A stretch of DNA of 64,000 bases, taken from contig NZ_CP011033.1 of NCBI RefSeq assembly GCF_002310815.1, forward strand, positions 372,001-436,000, given 5' to 3'. Each line of letters begins with the position of its first letter. Within the stretch, counting starts at the first letter, position 1. Source of the DNA: Pseudoalteromonas tunicata. GTDB lineage: Bacteria > Pseudomonadota > Gammaproteobacteria > Enterobacterales > Alteromonadaceae. A program made the translations under genes and the position numbers. Shown here piece by piece: positions 7,859-16,789 of this stretch. The notes beneath the pieces are model-generated. The model saw only the letters and a program-made list of their open reading frames with translations. It made no database searches and was not told the origin of the DNA.

Positions 7859-9844
7859 ATGACATTGCGCCATAAGTCCGTGCTTGCCATAGCGTTACTT
7901 GCGTTAGCAGGCAATGTTTATGCAGGCAGTAAGCAACATAGGTTGATTTGGGATACCAACCCAAGCAGCCAAGCCACTATTGGTTTTAGTCCCTCGGGCA
8001 GTCAAAATCATCAGCTAAAATATGGTTTTGATACCAATGAGCAAAATTGGTCAACAAAGCCAGTTACTATGAGTCGTACGTTTGCAGGTAGTTTAGTGAG
8101 CCACTTTGTTAAATTAACTAATTTGCCAAGCAACAGTTCGGTTTATTATCGAATTTGTGATGATAGTGGTTGTGGAGAGCGTTTGTGGTTTAAAACGGCC
8201 CCAACTGATAACAGCCCATTTGTGATGGTCGCAGGTGGAGACACCCGCACTGGTTGGACAACTCGGCGTCAAGGTAATAGCTTAATTGCTAAAATTCGTC
8301 CGCTTTTTATTATGCATGGGGGCGATTATACCAATGCAAATTCAGCCTCTGAAATGAACAGCTATTTGGATGATTGGCAGTTGACGTTTTCCAATGACAA
8401 CATTGCAGGTACAAGTTATAAACGGATTTATCCATTTATTGCCACTCATGGTAATCATGAAGACAATAACTTTAATACTTTATGTGAAGTGTTTGGTGTT
8501 GATTACGATAACAATGGCCAATGTAATGCTAATGACACCTTTGGTGCGGTTAAGGTTTCGCCGTTACTTAAGGTGTACACTCTCAATAGCCAATTTCAAA
8601 ATAGCGGTTGGGCGAGTTATGCTTCAGCGATGAATACTTGGTTGCAGCAAGATTTAGCGGCTAATGGTAGTAGTGTTAAATGGCGTTTTGCGCAGTACCA
8701 TAAACCTATGTATCCGCACTACACTGGTAAATCAGACAATACCACCCTCTATAATTGGTGGGCGAATCACTTTTATACTTATGGCATGAATTTGGTGGTT
8801 GAATCCGATACTCATATTAACAAACTCACCAAAGCAATTAAGCCCAGCGGCAGTGGCTTTGTAGAAACTACATCGGGCGGCACTGTGTTCGTTGGTGAGG
8901 GCAGTTGGGGCGCACCTGCACGCTCTGCAAATAACCCACGTTCATGGACGCTTGATTTAGCCAGTATTCAACAATTTAAAGTGATAAGCGTGACTAGTGA
9001 TGCCCTTGCGGTACGCACTGCCCAATTTGGTTCTGGTGCACAAACCCTGAGTCGTGAGCAGCGTGCGCAAGACTCACTGGTTTTGCCTGATAATGTCGAT
9101 TGGTGGCTTGCAAACGGTATTGGTGAGGTATTGCCACTTATCCAGACTGCGTCTGGTAAAACCATTATTGATACAGCGCCAACCGATCCGACTGATCCTG
9201 TTGATCCTCCGAGCTCTGAGCTTATCAATAATCAAGCAGTCACTAATCTTACAGCCAATAAAGGCCAGCAATTGGCGTTTACCTTCAAAGTGCCAGCGGG
9301 CGCACAAAATCTCAGCTTTAGTACCCGAGGTGGCAGTGGAGATGTTGATTTATATATAAAATTTAATGTTCCAGCCACTACTAATAATTACGATTGTCGT
9401 CCTTATGAACATGGTAATGCAGAAAGCTGTGTCGTTAGTAATATCCAAACAGGTACCTATCATGTGATGCTCAATGCCTACAGCACCTTTAGTGGTGTGA
9501 GTTTGGTGGCCAAATACGACAACAGTGATTCAGGTGGGGAGCCAGGAGGCAGTGATTTATTTAATGATTTATCTGCCACAGCCGATAATTGGCTATATAA
9601 AAGTATCTCAGTACCAAGTGGTGTGAGTAAATTAACCGTAACCATGTCAGGTGGCAGCGGTGACGCAGACTTATATGTCCAAAGTGATGCTCAACCCACA
9701 AGCAGCAACTATCAATGCCGACCTTATAAAAATGGTAATAGCGAAACCTGTACTATTAATAATCCTGCGGCCACAGACTGGTTTTTTGGCATCTTTGCGT
9801 ATAAAACATTTACCGGTGTAACGCTCAGTTACCGTTACGAGTAA
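7859..9844 (+). CDS. Secreted metallophosphatase with two PPC domains
   Basis: Signal peptide residues 1-22 (ends VYA). Residues about 25-110 resemble the Fn3-like N-terminal domain of purple acid phosphatases. Residues 118-400 are a calcineurin-type phosphoesterase with the expected metal ligands: GGDTR (D127), HGGD (D156), GNHE (N199, H200), a YHKP His and a final SDTH. A proline/Asp linker (DPTDPVDPP, about 443) leads to two bacterial pre-peptidase C-terminal domains (about 454-552 and 565-661), each with GGSGDVDLY or GGSGDADLY, which usually aid secretion or substrate binding and are often removed. It likely releases phosphate extracellularly. AAAGGAG precedes the start; it lies 32 bases after the Lcl gene. 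Confidence 0.9.
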   Translation: MTLRHKSVLAIALLALAGNVYAGSKQHRLIWDTNPSSQATIGFSPSGSQNHQLKYGFDTNEQNWSTKPVTMSRTFAGSLVSHFVKLTNLPSNSSVYYRICDDSGCGERLWFKTAPTDNSPFVMVAGGDTRTGWTTRRQGNSLIAKIRPLFIMHGGDYTNANSASEMNSYLDDWQLTFSNDNIAGTSYKRIYPFIATHGNHEDNNFNTLCEVFGVDYDNNGQCNANDTFGAVKVSPLLKVYTLNSQFQNSGWASYASAMNTWLQQDLAANGSSVKWRFAQYHKPMYPHYTGKSDNTTLYNWWANHFYTYGMNLVVESDTHINKLTKAIKPSGSGFVETTSGGTVFVGEGSWGAPARSANNPRSWTLDLASIQQFKVISVTSDALAVRTAQFGSGAQTLSREQRAQDSLVLPDNVDWWLANGIGEVLPLIQTASGKTIIDTAPTDPTDPVDPPSSELINNQAVTNLTANKGQQLAFTFKVPAGAQNLSFSTRGGSGDVDLYIKFNVPATTNNYDCRPYEHGNAESCVVSNIQTGTYHVMLNAYSTFSGVSLVAKYDNSDSGGEPGGSDLFNDLSATADNWLYKSISVPSGVSKLTVTMSGGSGDADLYVQSDAQPTSSNYQCRPYKNGNSETCTINNPAATDWFFGIFAYKTFTGVTLSYRYE

Positions 9845-9858
9845 CCGAAATAGGTGTA

Positions 9859-9904
9859 AATGGCCTCTCAAATGCTGTGAAGTTAAGGAGGTCATTTTTT
9901 TTAA
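9859..9904 (+). terminator. Terminator after the phosphatase gene
   Basis: AATGGCCTC and GAGGTCATT form a nine-base stem with one G-T pair, and the second arm continues into TTTTTTT. It sits 15 bases after the stop codon. Confidence 0.75.
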
Positions 9905-10234
9905 ATTATGGTATTAAAACCATGCTGTTACCTGATTTTATTTATGTATTTGCATATTACAGCTAAAAAGCTATATCAGACGTTGTTTTTTTGCCTTTAA
10001 CTTGATGGTTATGAATATAACTTTATTGAAATAAACAACTAAAATATTGTTTCATCTGTTCCTTTTTTAATCCTCAATGTTATTATTTTGTTTCCTTTGG
10101 TTGTATTTTGTTACATTCAGTAATGCTTAGACATACTTTTATTGTTTCTTGAGGGTGTGGATAGTTACTTTTGATGGGCATAAAAACATAAAGAAGGTAA
10201 AAAAATAATAAAATCTATTAGGGACAATTTAACT
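9905..10234. other. Leader region of the Oar-like receptor
   Basis: About 330 AT-rich bases with no reading frame. It contains T-rich and TTTC-rich tracts and must carry the receptor promoter; no known operator or riboswitch was recognised. Confidence 0.5.
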
Positions 10235-13200
10235 ATGAAAAATAATACTTGGAAATTTAAACGTTCAATGACAGCGCTAGCAGTTGCATCCTGTCTATTG
10301 AGTTTACCAAATGCATACGCCAATAACGCATTTGGATCTGCGTATGGTAAGGCGCAAGCTGGTGTTGTGGTAACGATTAAAAATGACAATACAGGGTTAT
10401 CACGCAAAGTAAGCGTTGGTGAAGATGGCCGTTTTGATATCAAAAACCTACCGGTTGGACAATATACCGTTATAGATAGCTTAGGTAATACCGATTCAGT
10501 CATTATTAATGTAGGAACTGGCTCAATTATTAACCTTGAGGGCACAGAACGCATTACCGTGGTCGGTGCACGAGTATCGTCAATTGATACAACATCGGTT
10601 GAGTCTACTAGCGTGTTTTCGGCCAGTGATTTTGAGCTGTTGCCTGTTGGACGTGATTTAACCTCGGTTGCATTGTTAGCGCCAGGTACAGTGCAAGGTG
10701 ATTCAGGTTTTGGCAATCTTGCATCTTTTGGTGGCTCATCAGTAGCTGAAAATGGTTATTACTTAAATGGCTTTGATATTACCGATAGCCGTAAATTATT
10801 ATCGTTTGCTAATATCCCATTTGATGCCATTGCTTCACAACAAGTAAAAACCGGTGGGTATGGTGCCGAATATGGGCGCTCTTTAGGTGGTGTGGTTAAC
10901 CAAGTTACAAAGTCAGGGACTAATGAATGGCAGTTTTCTGCATCAGTCCATACCAATTTAGATGCGTTACGTGCTGAACCTAAAGATGTTAAAACGTTAA
11001 ATCAAGATACACTGTCCGATCCTTATGGTGCCCATTATTTAAAATATCGTAAAGCGAATACCCAAGATGCAACTAGCTATGTATTAACAGCAGGTGGACC
11101 GCTGATTGAAGATAAGCTTTTTGTTTTTGCGGCATTAGAAGGATTTTATAATCAGTACGACGATTATTTTCAAAATGAAAGTCGTAATATAAAACGCACC
11201 TCACCACAAGGATTGGTTAAAGTAGATTGGTATTTATCGGATGAGCATATTTTTGAATTTACCGGTGTGTACAACAAAAAAACAGAAAAACGCACTATTT
11301 ATGATAATCCAAAGTCAGCAGTTGACCCTGAATACCGTGTGCCTTATACCGGTGAGCATGGTGAGCACCGTTCAACATTTGACCGTGAAAGTGGTGGCCA
11401 CATTGCTATTGCTAAATATACCGGGATATTGACCGATAATCTTTCTTTATCAGTAATGTTGGGTGATTTGAAATCCGTTAATGATAAAGACAGTCCTGAA
11501 GTACCAGATGGTGTTGATACTAGTTGTAACCGTATTTGGGATTCAAGTGAAAATGCGCGAGGTTTAGTGCATCGTGGCTGTTGGAATGAAGGGACGGTGG
11601 ATATTTTAGATCCAGATACACCAGAAGAATATTCAGCAAGAACTGCTATCCGAATTGATGGTGAATACCAATTAGGCGATCATTCAATTCGTTTTGGTTT
11701 TGATGAAGAGCGTTTAACCAACGTTGACCGTGGTTGGGTATATGTGGGTGATGACCGTAAATATTATCGTTATTTTGAAGTGGGTTCGTTAAATCATGCA
11801 TTTACTAAAGTCAATGGTGTTGAACTCGAACCAGGCACTAAGTATGTACGTATTTGGGATGGCGCTAAGCTTTCAGCAGAATATAAATCAGTCAATTCAG
11901 CTATATATATCGAAGATAGTTGGCAAGTGAGTGACGATTTATTGTTATACGCAGGTTTGCGCTGGGAAAGTTTTAAAAATGAAAACTCAGAAGGCGCCGC
12001 TTTTGTGGATGCAAAAAATGAGTTAGCGCCTCGTTTTGGTTTTTCGTGGGATGTTGATGGCAATTCAGAGAAAAAACTGTTTGCTAGTTTAGGGCGTTAT
12101 TTTATCCCAGTCCCTGGTAATACTAATGAGCGATTATCAGGGGTAGAATATCGTGATGTATCTTACCATTATTATGATGGTTATGATGAACGTACTTGGG
12201 TGCCTAATATTACCGGTGATATAGGCGACGCTAATATTGAAAATAAACAAGCACCAAACCCGGCTTCAATTGTGTCGCAAGATCTTCGTCCTATGTTTCA
12301 AGATGAATTTATTTTGGGCTATCAACAAGAGATTTTCGAAAATTGGACCGTCGGTATAAAGGGCATTTATCGTAAAATTAAAAATGGTATGGATGATTTC
12401 TGTAGCCCAGGTGATATTTATAAATGGGCACTCGATCAAGGTTACAATCAGATGGATTGGCATGACATCCCAAGTTGTATCGTACTCAATCCGGGTGAGG
12501 ATTTGAATTTCCAAGTTGATACCAATGACGATGGTACTGTTGAAGATGTAACCGTGCCAAATAGTTATTTAGGATTACCTGAATACCAACGTGATTATAA
12601 AGCGATAGAGTTGTCATTTAACCGCGGTTTTGTCGATGGTTGGAATCTGGGTGGCTCATATGTTTGGTCTAAGTCACAAGGTAATGTTGAAGGCTATGTT
12701 AACTCTGGTTTAGGCCAAGATGATCCAGGCATTACACAAGATTTCGATCATCGTTTATTCCAAGAAAATACTTATGGCTATACACCAAACGATCGTCGTC
12801 ATGCGTTTAAAGCCTATGGTTCTTATGAGTTAACGCAAGAAATCATTGTTTCGTTAAGCTTTAATGCAACATCAGGGCAAGCAAAAAATTGTTTAGGTTT
12901 CGTGCCATATGAGCAATTTGAAAACTTCCCATCAAATTCACCAGAAGATATCACTTATGATCGTTTGGCGCGTTATTCAGCGTCTTCGTTTTATTGTCGT
13001 AATGAGGCTGGTGAACGTGAGTTAACTACAAAAGGACAGTATGGTCGTACACCATGGACATTTAATACTGACTTATCGTTCAAATACACACCGACATGGG
13101 CAGATGATAAATTGTCGTTACGCGCTCGTTTATTAAATGTATTTAATGCACAGAAAACGGTAAGTGTTGAGCCTCAAGGTGACTTTGGCCGTGATTCAAC

Positions 13201-13282
13201 AGCGAAAAATCCAGATTTCTTAGTGCCGTTGAATTTCCAAACTCCAAGAAGATTGTATTTATCACTTTCGTATAAATTTTAA
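10235..13282 (+). CDS. Oar-like TonB-dependent receptor with carboxypeptidase-regulatory domain
   Basis: A 1015-residue outer-membrane receptor. The signal peptide (residues 1-30) ends in AYA. Residues about 38-100 form a CarboxypepD_reg-like beta-sandwich (AGVVVTIKNDNTG, DGRFDIKNLPVGQYTV) typical of the Oar/OmpA-related group. The plug follows (EGTERITVVGARV, SVAENGYYLNGFDITD, VKTGGYGAEYGRSLGGVVNQVTKSG), then a long barrel ending in LSYKF. Relatives in Alteromonadales take up peptides or oligosaccharides; substrate here is unknown. It is a single-gene transcript with its own terminator, followed by an AraC-type regulator that may control it. Confidence 0.92.
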   Translation: MKNNTWKFKRSMTALAVASCLLSLPNAYANNAFGSAYGKAQAGVVVTIKNDNTGLSRKVSVGEDGRFDIKNLPVGQYTVIDSLGNTDSVIINVGTGSIINLEGTERITVVGARVSSIDTTSVESTSVFSASDFELLPVGRDLTSVALLAPGTVQGDSGFGNLASFGGSSVAENGYYLNGFDITDSRKLLSFANIPFDAIASQQVKTGGYGAEYGRSLGGVVNQVTKSGTNEWQFSASVHTNLDALRAEPKDVKTLNQDTLSDPYGAHYLKYRKANTQDATSYVLTAGGPLIEDKLFVFAALEGFYNQYDDYFQNESRNIKRTSPQGLVKVDWYLSDEHIFEFTGVYNKKTEKRTIYDNPKSAVDPEYRVPYTGEHGEHRSTFDRESGGHIAIAKYTGILTDNLSLSVMLGDLKSVNDKDSPEVPDGVDTSCNRIWDSSENARGLVHRGCWNEGTVDILDPDTPEEYSARTAIRIDGEYQLGDHSIRFGFDEERLTNVDRGWVYVGDDRKYYRYFEVGSLNHAFTKVNGVELEPGTKYVRIWDGAKLSAEYKSVNSAIYIEDSWQVSDDLLLYAGLRWESFKNENSEGAAFVDAKNELAPRFGFSWDVDGNSEKKLFASLGRYFIPVPGNTNERLSGVEYRDVSYHYYDGYDERTWVPNITGDIGDANIENKQAPNPASIVSQDLRPMFQDEFILGYQQEIFENWTVGIKGIYRKIKNGMDDFCSPGDIYKWALDQGYNQMDWHDIPSCIVLNPGEDLNFQVDTNDDGTVEDVTVPNSYLGLPEYQRDYKAIELSFNRGFVDGWNLGGSYVWSKSQGNVEGYVNSGLGQDDPGITQDFDHRLFQENTYGYTPNDRRHAFKAYGSYELTQEIIVSLSFNATSGQAKNCLGFVPYEQFENFPSNSPEDITYDRLARYSASSFYCRNEAGERELTTKGQYGRTPWTFNTDLSFKYTPTWADDKLSLRARLLNVFNAQKTVSVEPQGDFGRDSTAKNPDFLVPLNFQTPRRLYLSLSYKF

Positions 13283-13304
13283 TTTCTAAAATTTGTAATA
13301 GCAT

Positions 13305-13342
13305 AAAGCCACTCAAGGTATTTAATTTGAGTGGCTTTTTTA
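13305..13342 (+). terminator. Terminator of the Oar-like receptor gene
   Basis: AAAGCCACTCAA (13305-13316) pairs with TTGAGTGGCTTT (13327-13338) and is followed by a T run. It starts 23 bases after the stop codon. Confidence 0.9.
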
Positions 13343-13400
13343 TTGTGAGTGTTTTTCAATAGCAGGAGTTATTTAGCTTCCATGTAGAAGAAGGACACAT

Positions 13401-14228
13401 ATGAACAAGCTGCTCAATAGTATAAAAATCCATAAAAGTGATGTTGAGCCTTTGCCTTATGCGGTTTATTCGTCAGTATTTGAACAACGTTTATTAAATG
13501 TGCCTATTGTAAAACCTATGTTGATTGCCGTATTAAGTGGCGATAAACAGTTAGATGGTGAACAGCAGTTAACCTGTAGTGCAGGTCAGTTTGTTTTCTT
13601 ATCGAATAGTCCGACAACGAGTATGCGTAATATTCCAATAGGCTCACAGTACTGTGCGCTGTTAATCGAATTCGAAATAAGTGATTTTGAAGGGATAAAA
13701 CTAAACCAAACACAAAGTTATGGGCTTTGTTTTGGCGAGATTTGCTCGCGTTTATCGGCGTGTTTAGCGCAATTTGTCGAATGGGCGCATATTGCCCCGC
13801 CAGCAATGTGGGCAATGAGGCGCAAAGAAATTGTGCATTTACTATTTCAATTAGGCCATAGCAACATTGCAGGGTTAGTTCACAGTCATAGTCTTAGCAA
13901 TCAAATTCATCTCGTTATTGCTAATGACCAAGAGCTTGATGTAACAATCGAATCATTATGCCAACGATTTGCCATGAGCGAATCAACTTTAAGACGTAAA
14001 TTAAAAGCCGAAGGTATCACATTGCAGGACATAAAAGACCAAGTGCGTCTTGGTCAAGGGTTACATTTATTACAAAGTACCCGTAAATCAATAGGCATGA
14101 TTGCAAACGTGTGTGGTTATCAATCACAATCGCGTTTTAGCGAGCGATTTAAATATCGATTTGGCTTAACCCCTTCTCAATTGCGTAAAACCCAAATGGC
14201 GGTTTCGGGCGAAAACTTGACGGTTTAA
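13401..14228 (+). CDS. AraC-family transcriptional regulator
   Basis: A 275-residue regulator. The C-terminal third (about 178-265) is a double helix-turn-helix AraC domain: LDVTIESLCQRFAMSESTLRRKLK, then the signature IGMIANVCGYQSQSRFSERFKYRFGLTPSQLRK. The N-terminal 160 residues form a cupin-like sensor region without recognisable ligand residues. AGAAGGA precedes the ATG by 7 bases. Position between the Oar-like receptor and the PEBP gene on the same strand suggests one of them as target, but no operator repeats were identified. Confidence 0.9.
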   Translation: MNKLLNSIKIHKSDVEPLPYAVYSSVFEQRLLNVPIVKPMLIAVLSGDKQLDGEQQLTCSAGQFVFLSNSPTTSMRNIPIGSQYCALLIEFEISDFEGIKLNQTQSYGLCFGEICSRLSACLAQFVEWAHIAPPAMWAMRRKEIVHLLFQLGHSNIAGLVHSHSLSNQIHLVIANDQELDVTIESLCQRFAMSESTLRRKLKAEGITLQDIKDQVRLGQGLHLLQSTRKSIGMIANVCGYQSQSRFSERFKYRFGLTPSQLRKTQMAVSGENLTV

Positions 14229-14299
14229 AGACTAGTTATTCTTTAGCGACAGGCTAGACTATTGATACTTACTTTATTGATAGTTAGAAGGAATTTTTT

Positions 14300-14857
14300 A
14301 TGCGTACATCATTTATTTCCACTGTACTTGTATCGTTAAGTTTATCGCTGCCTGCGATGGCTGATGTGTTTACTCTGAGCAGCCAAGACATTGCAACGGG
14401 CAAGTTGATGGCTAAAACTCATGAGTTTAATGGTTTTGGTTGTAGTGGTGATGATTTATCCCCCCATTTGACGTGGTCAAATGTGCCAGAGGGCACCAAA
14501 AGTTTTGCTATCACTGCCTATGATCCAGATGCGCCAACAGGCAGTGGCTGGTGGCATTGGCAAGTGGTTAATATTGCAAAAGACGTACGAGCATTACCCC
14601 GTGGTGCGGGTAGCGTAAAAAGCACCTTGCTTGGCGAAAATGCACATCAAGTGGGTAATGATTATGGCGTAAAAGCGTTTGGCGGTGCGTGCCCACCTAT
14701 TGGCCATGGTGTGCATCATTATCGCTTTACCATCCATGCGCTGTCTGTTGAAAAGCTTGATTTACCATCTGATGCATCGGGTGCACTAGCAGGCTATATG
14801 ATCAATGCCAATACAATTGCATCAAGCACTATCGAAGCCCTGTATCAGCGAGATTAA
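14300..14857 (+). CDS. Periplasmic YbhB/YbcL-family (PEBP-like) protein
   Basis: A 185-residue exported protein of the phosphatidylethanolamine-binding-protein family. Signal peptide residues 1-21 end in AMA. Family signatures are present: CSGDDLSPHLTW, the AITAYDPDAPTGSGWWHW ligand-pocket segment, and GVHHYRFTIHAL. Length is standard for the bacterial family. The biochemical role of bacterial members is unsettled; kinase inhibition is only a name inherited from eukaryotic relatives. AAGGAA precedes the start. A terminator follows, so it is probably monocistronic. Confidence 0.9.
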   Translation: MRTSFISTVLVSLSLSLPAMADVFTLSSQDIATGKLMAKTHEFNGFGCSGDDLSPHLTWSNVPEGTKSFAITAYDPDAPTGSGWWHWQVVNIAKDVRALPRGAGSVKSTLLGENAHQVGNDYGVKAFGGACPPIGHGVHHYRFTIHALSVEKLDLPSDASGALAGYMINANTIASSTIEALYQRD

Positions 14858-14931
14858 AGCCTTTAGGCCTCAATAGTATTTAAATGAACCTCACTACTTG
14901 ATAATAAATCTATTTCAGGCTGTGACACAAT

Positions 14932-14954
14932 CCCAGCTTTGGCTGGGCTTTTTT
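14932..14954 (+). terminator. Terminator after the PEBP gene
   Basis: CCCAGC-TTTG-GCTGGG followed by CTTTTTT; a compact textbook stem-loop 74 bases past the stop codon. Confidence 0.9.
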
Positions 14955-15091
14955 GTAAAAAGATAACGGATAAACTTGTAATATATCCTTACAATTAAAC
15001 AACTTAAATAATCAATTAAACATATTACAAGACTGAACTATCTATTTGACAGCCTGTCAGATTCAATACTTAATTTGATAAGGAGTGTTGC

Positions 15092-15745
15092 ATGATAAAT
15101 AAGAAATCTAGTTTGCGAGCCTGGTTTAAAGCTAATCTTGGTTTTGTGGTTTTTGTGGTGGTGTTATGTATATCGCGCAGCAGTGTGGCCGATTGGTATG
15201 TAGTGCCGACAGGCTCAATGAAACCGACCATAGTTGAAGGTGACCGGATTTTTGTAAATAAAATGGCCTATCAACTTGAATTACCTTTCACTGATATTCC
15301 AATTGTAAAAATAGCAAATCCTGAACGTGGCGATATTGTGATCATTAATTCGATTGCCGCCGATACCAGACTGGTAAAGCGAGTGATTGGTTTACCAGGT
15401 GACAAAATTGCGATGATGAATAATCAACTGGTGATCAACGGCAAAGTCATCCATTATCTGCAAAGCGCGGATCCTGCTTTGGCAATTGAACAACTACCAA
15501 CAAAAGCTCATGCGCTGCAATGGGTTGGACAAAACACTTCGATGGATCATTTTTCGACCATTACAGTGCCAGAAGGTCAATATTTAGTGCTTGGTGATAA
15601 TCGAAATAACAGTGCAGACTCGCGGGTCTATGGTTTTGTTCCTAAAGCGCAAATTCAAGGTAAAGCACTTAACGTTATTGTATCGTTAGATGCTGATAAT
15701 TATTATTTACCGCGTGCAGAGCGCTTGCTGCATCAGTTGATTTAA
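15092..15745 (+). CDS. lepB: Signal peptidase I, short accessory type
   Basis: A 217-residue type I signal peptidase that cleaves exported preproteins at the periplasmic face of the inner membrane. One membrane helix (about residues 15-33) precedes the catalytic serine S42 in PTGSMKPT; the general-base lysine is K96 in RLVKRVIGLPGD; box E appears as GDNRNNSADSR near 170. It lacks the second membrane helix and the long insert of E. coli LepB and is not beside lepA or rnc, so this is probably a second copy rather than the housekeeping enzyme. GGAG precedes the ATG. Which substrates it handles is unknown. Confidence 0.9.
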   Translation: MINKKSSLRAWFKANLGFVVFVVVLCISRSSVADWYVVPTGSMKPTIVEGDRIFVNKMAYQLELPFTDIPIVKIANPERGDIVIINSIAADTRLVKRVIGLPGDKIAMMNNQLVINGKVIHYLQSADPALAIEQLPTKAHALQWVGQNTSMDHFSTITVPEGQYLVLGDNRNNSADSRVYGFVPKAQIQGKALNVIVSLDADNYYLPRAERLLHQLI

Positions 15746-15838
15746 GCGCTATAATTGAGACAATCGTAAGTGAACCAACACTCATTGAACAAATTACTGT
15801 TGGTTCACTGCTTAATAACACAAAAATGGAGTCATCAC

Positions 15839-16195
15839 TTGTATCAAATGAGCTTGGGAATAGTCAGTTTACTGTTTTATAGCCAAGTTTCATTGGCAGC
15901 TGTGCAAGACGAAATTAATCATTTATTGGGTTTTGTTGCAAGTACCCATTGCCAATATGAACGCAATGGGGAATATCATTTGGGGCCAAAAGCGCTTGCC
16001 CACATCGAAAAAAAATATGCCTATTATAAAAAAGAGATAAAAACCGCAGAGGATTTTATTGCCCTAAGTGCAACCAAAAGTAGCATGTCGGGTCGGGAGT
16101 ACTTAGTGCATTGCCCAAATCAAACTGTTATTCCAAGCAAAACCTGGCTTTTAATGGAGCTTAAGGCTTTTCGTTCTCTTAAGGCTGCGCAGTAA
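15839..16195 (+). CDS. Exported DUF5329-like protein
   Basis: A small periplasmic protein. A TTG start at 15839 has GGAG seven bases upstream and gives a clean signal peptide ending in SLAAVQ; an ATG at 15848 and a GTG at 15770 are alternatives. The mature part shows the DUF5329 pattern: EINHLLGFVASTHCQYERNG, then KTAEDFIALSATKSSMSG and YLVHC, with two conserved Cys likely forming a disulfide. Function of the family is unknown. It follows signal peptidase by about 90 bases on the same strand. Confidence 0.75.
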   Translation: MYQMSLGIVSLLFYSQVSLAAVQDEINHLLGFVASTHCQYERNGEYHLGPKALAHIEKKYAYYKKEIKTAEDFIALSATKSSMSGREYLVHCPNQTVIPSKTWLLMELKAFRSLKAAQ

Positions 16196-16237
16196 TGTAT
16201 GATCGTTTTTTAATATCTTGCTAGGCCTGATTTTTAG

Positions 16238-16516
16238 ATGAAAAAAATCAACAAAACAATAGCGCCACTGAGTACAACTCCTAGTGAATTGCTTCCAGCA
16301 CAAGACAGTGACGTCCTCGAGTTAATGAATAAATTTAAATGCCAACAGGCAAAGACCTTGGCACTTAGCCAACAACTTTCAGGGCAAATGATGTTTATCG
16401 AGCAGGCACCAGTTTTAAATCAGACACCGCTTAGTCCATTTGAGCGTCAAGCAGTTACTGATCTGCTCAATGCGATTAATGATGGCAAGTTTTCAGGGGT
16501 TAAACGCTTAAAATAG
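16238..16516 (+). CDS. Hypothetical small soluble protein
   Basis: A 92-residue product without signal peptide, membrane helix or recognised domain. It has a basic start, a central helical stretch around residues 28-50 and ends in basic residues (GVKRLK). It lies 42 bases after the DUF5329 gene on the same strand and may share its transcript. The upstream sequence has only weak ribosome-site character, so the gene is probable rather than certain. Confidence 0.55.
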   Translation: MKKINKTIAPLSTTPSELLPAQDSDVLELMNKFKCQQAKTLALSQQLSGQMMFIEQAPVLNQTPLSPFERQAVTDLLNAINDGKFSGVKRLK

Positions 16517-16673
16517 TACTTTGGAACATTTCCACCGAGTTATGCTAATAAAATGTGCAGATTATGCGCAATCAGCTTTTAACTGTAAAACTAATGCATG
16601 GTTATTAAATTTTTTTAGATAACTATTCGTGCATTGTATTTGGTTCGGTATATACTGCACATCATAAAAAGAA

Positions 16674-16716
16674 TGGGCTTATAGTGTATTAATTGTGAAA
16701 ACAATTATTAAGCCCA
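16674..16716 (+). promoter_or_regulatory. Structured 5' leader of the decarboxylase gene
   Basis: TGGGCTTA (16674-16681) pairs with TAAGCCCA (16709-16716), and inside it AATTGT (16691-16696) pairs with ACAATT (16701-16706) around a GAAA loop. The nested hairpin lies 73 bases before the ATG, downstream of a plausible TATACT -10 (about 16650). No T run follows, so it is not an ordinary terminator; a regulatory or stabilising leader is inferred. Confidence 0.45.
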
Positions 16717-16789
16717 ATGTAAGTCCATGCTTGTCTCTTTTTTAATTCAGAGCATGAATAATTCAGCTACTCACTTCAAGGAATCAAGA

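Noticed and set aside
10165..10716. 183-codon minus-strand frame opposite the Oar-like receptor
   Set aside because: Proline/threonine-rich shadow of the receptor gene's N-terminal codons; no start signals.
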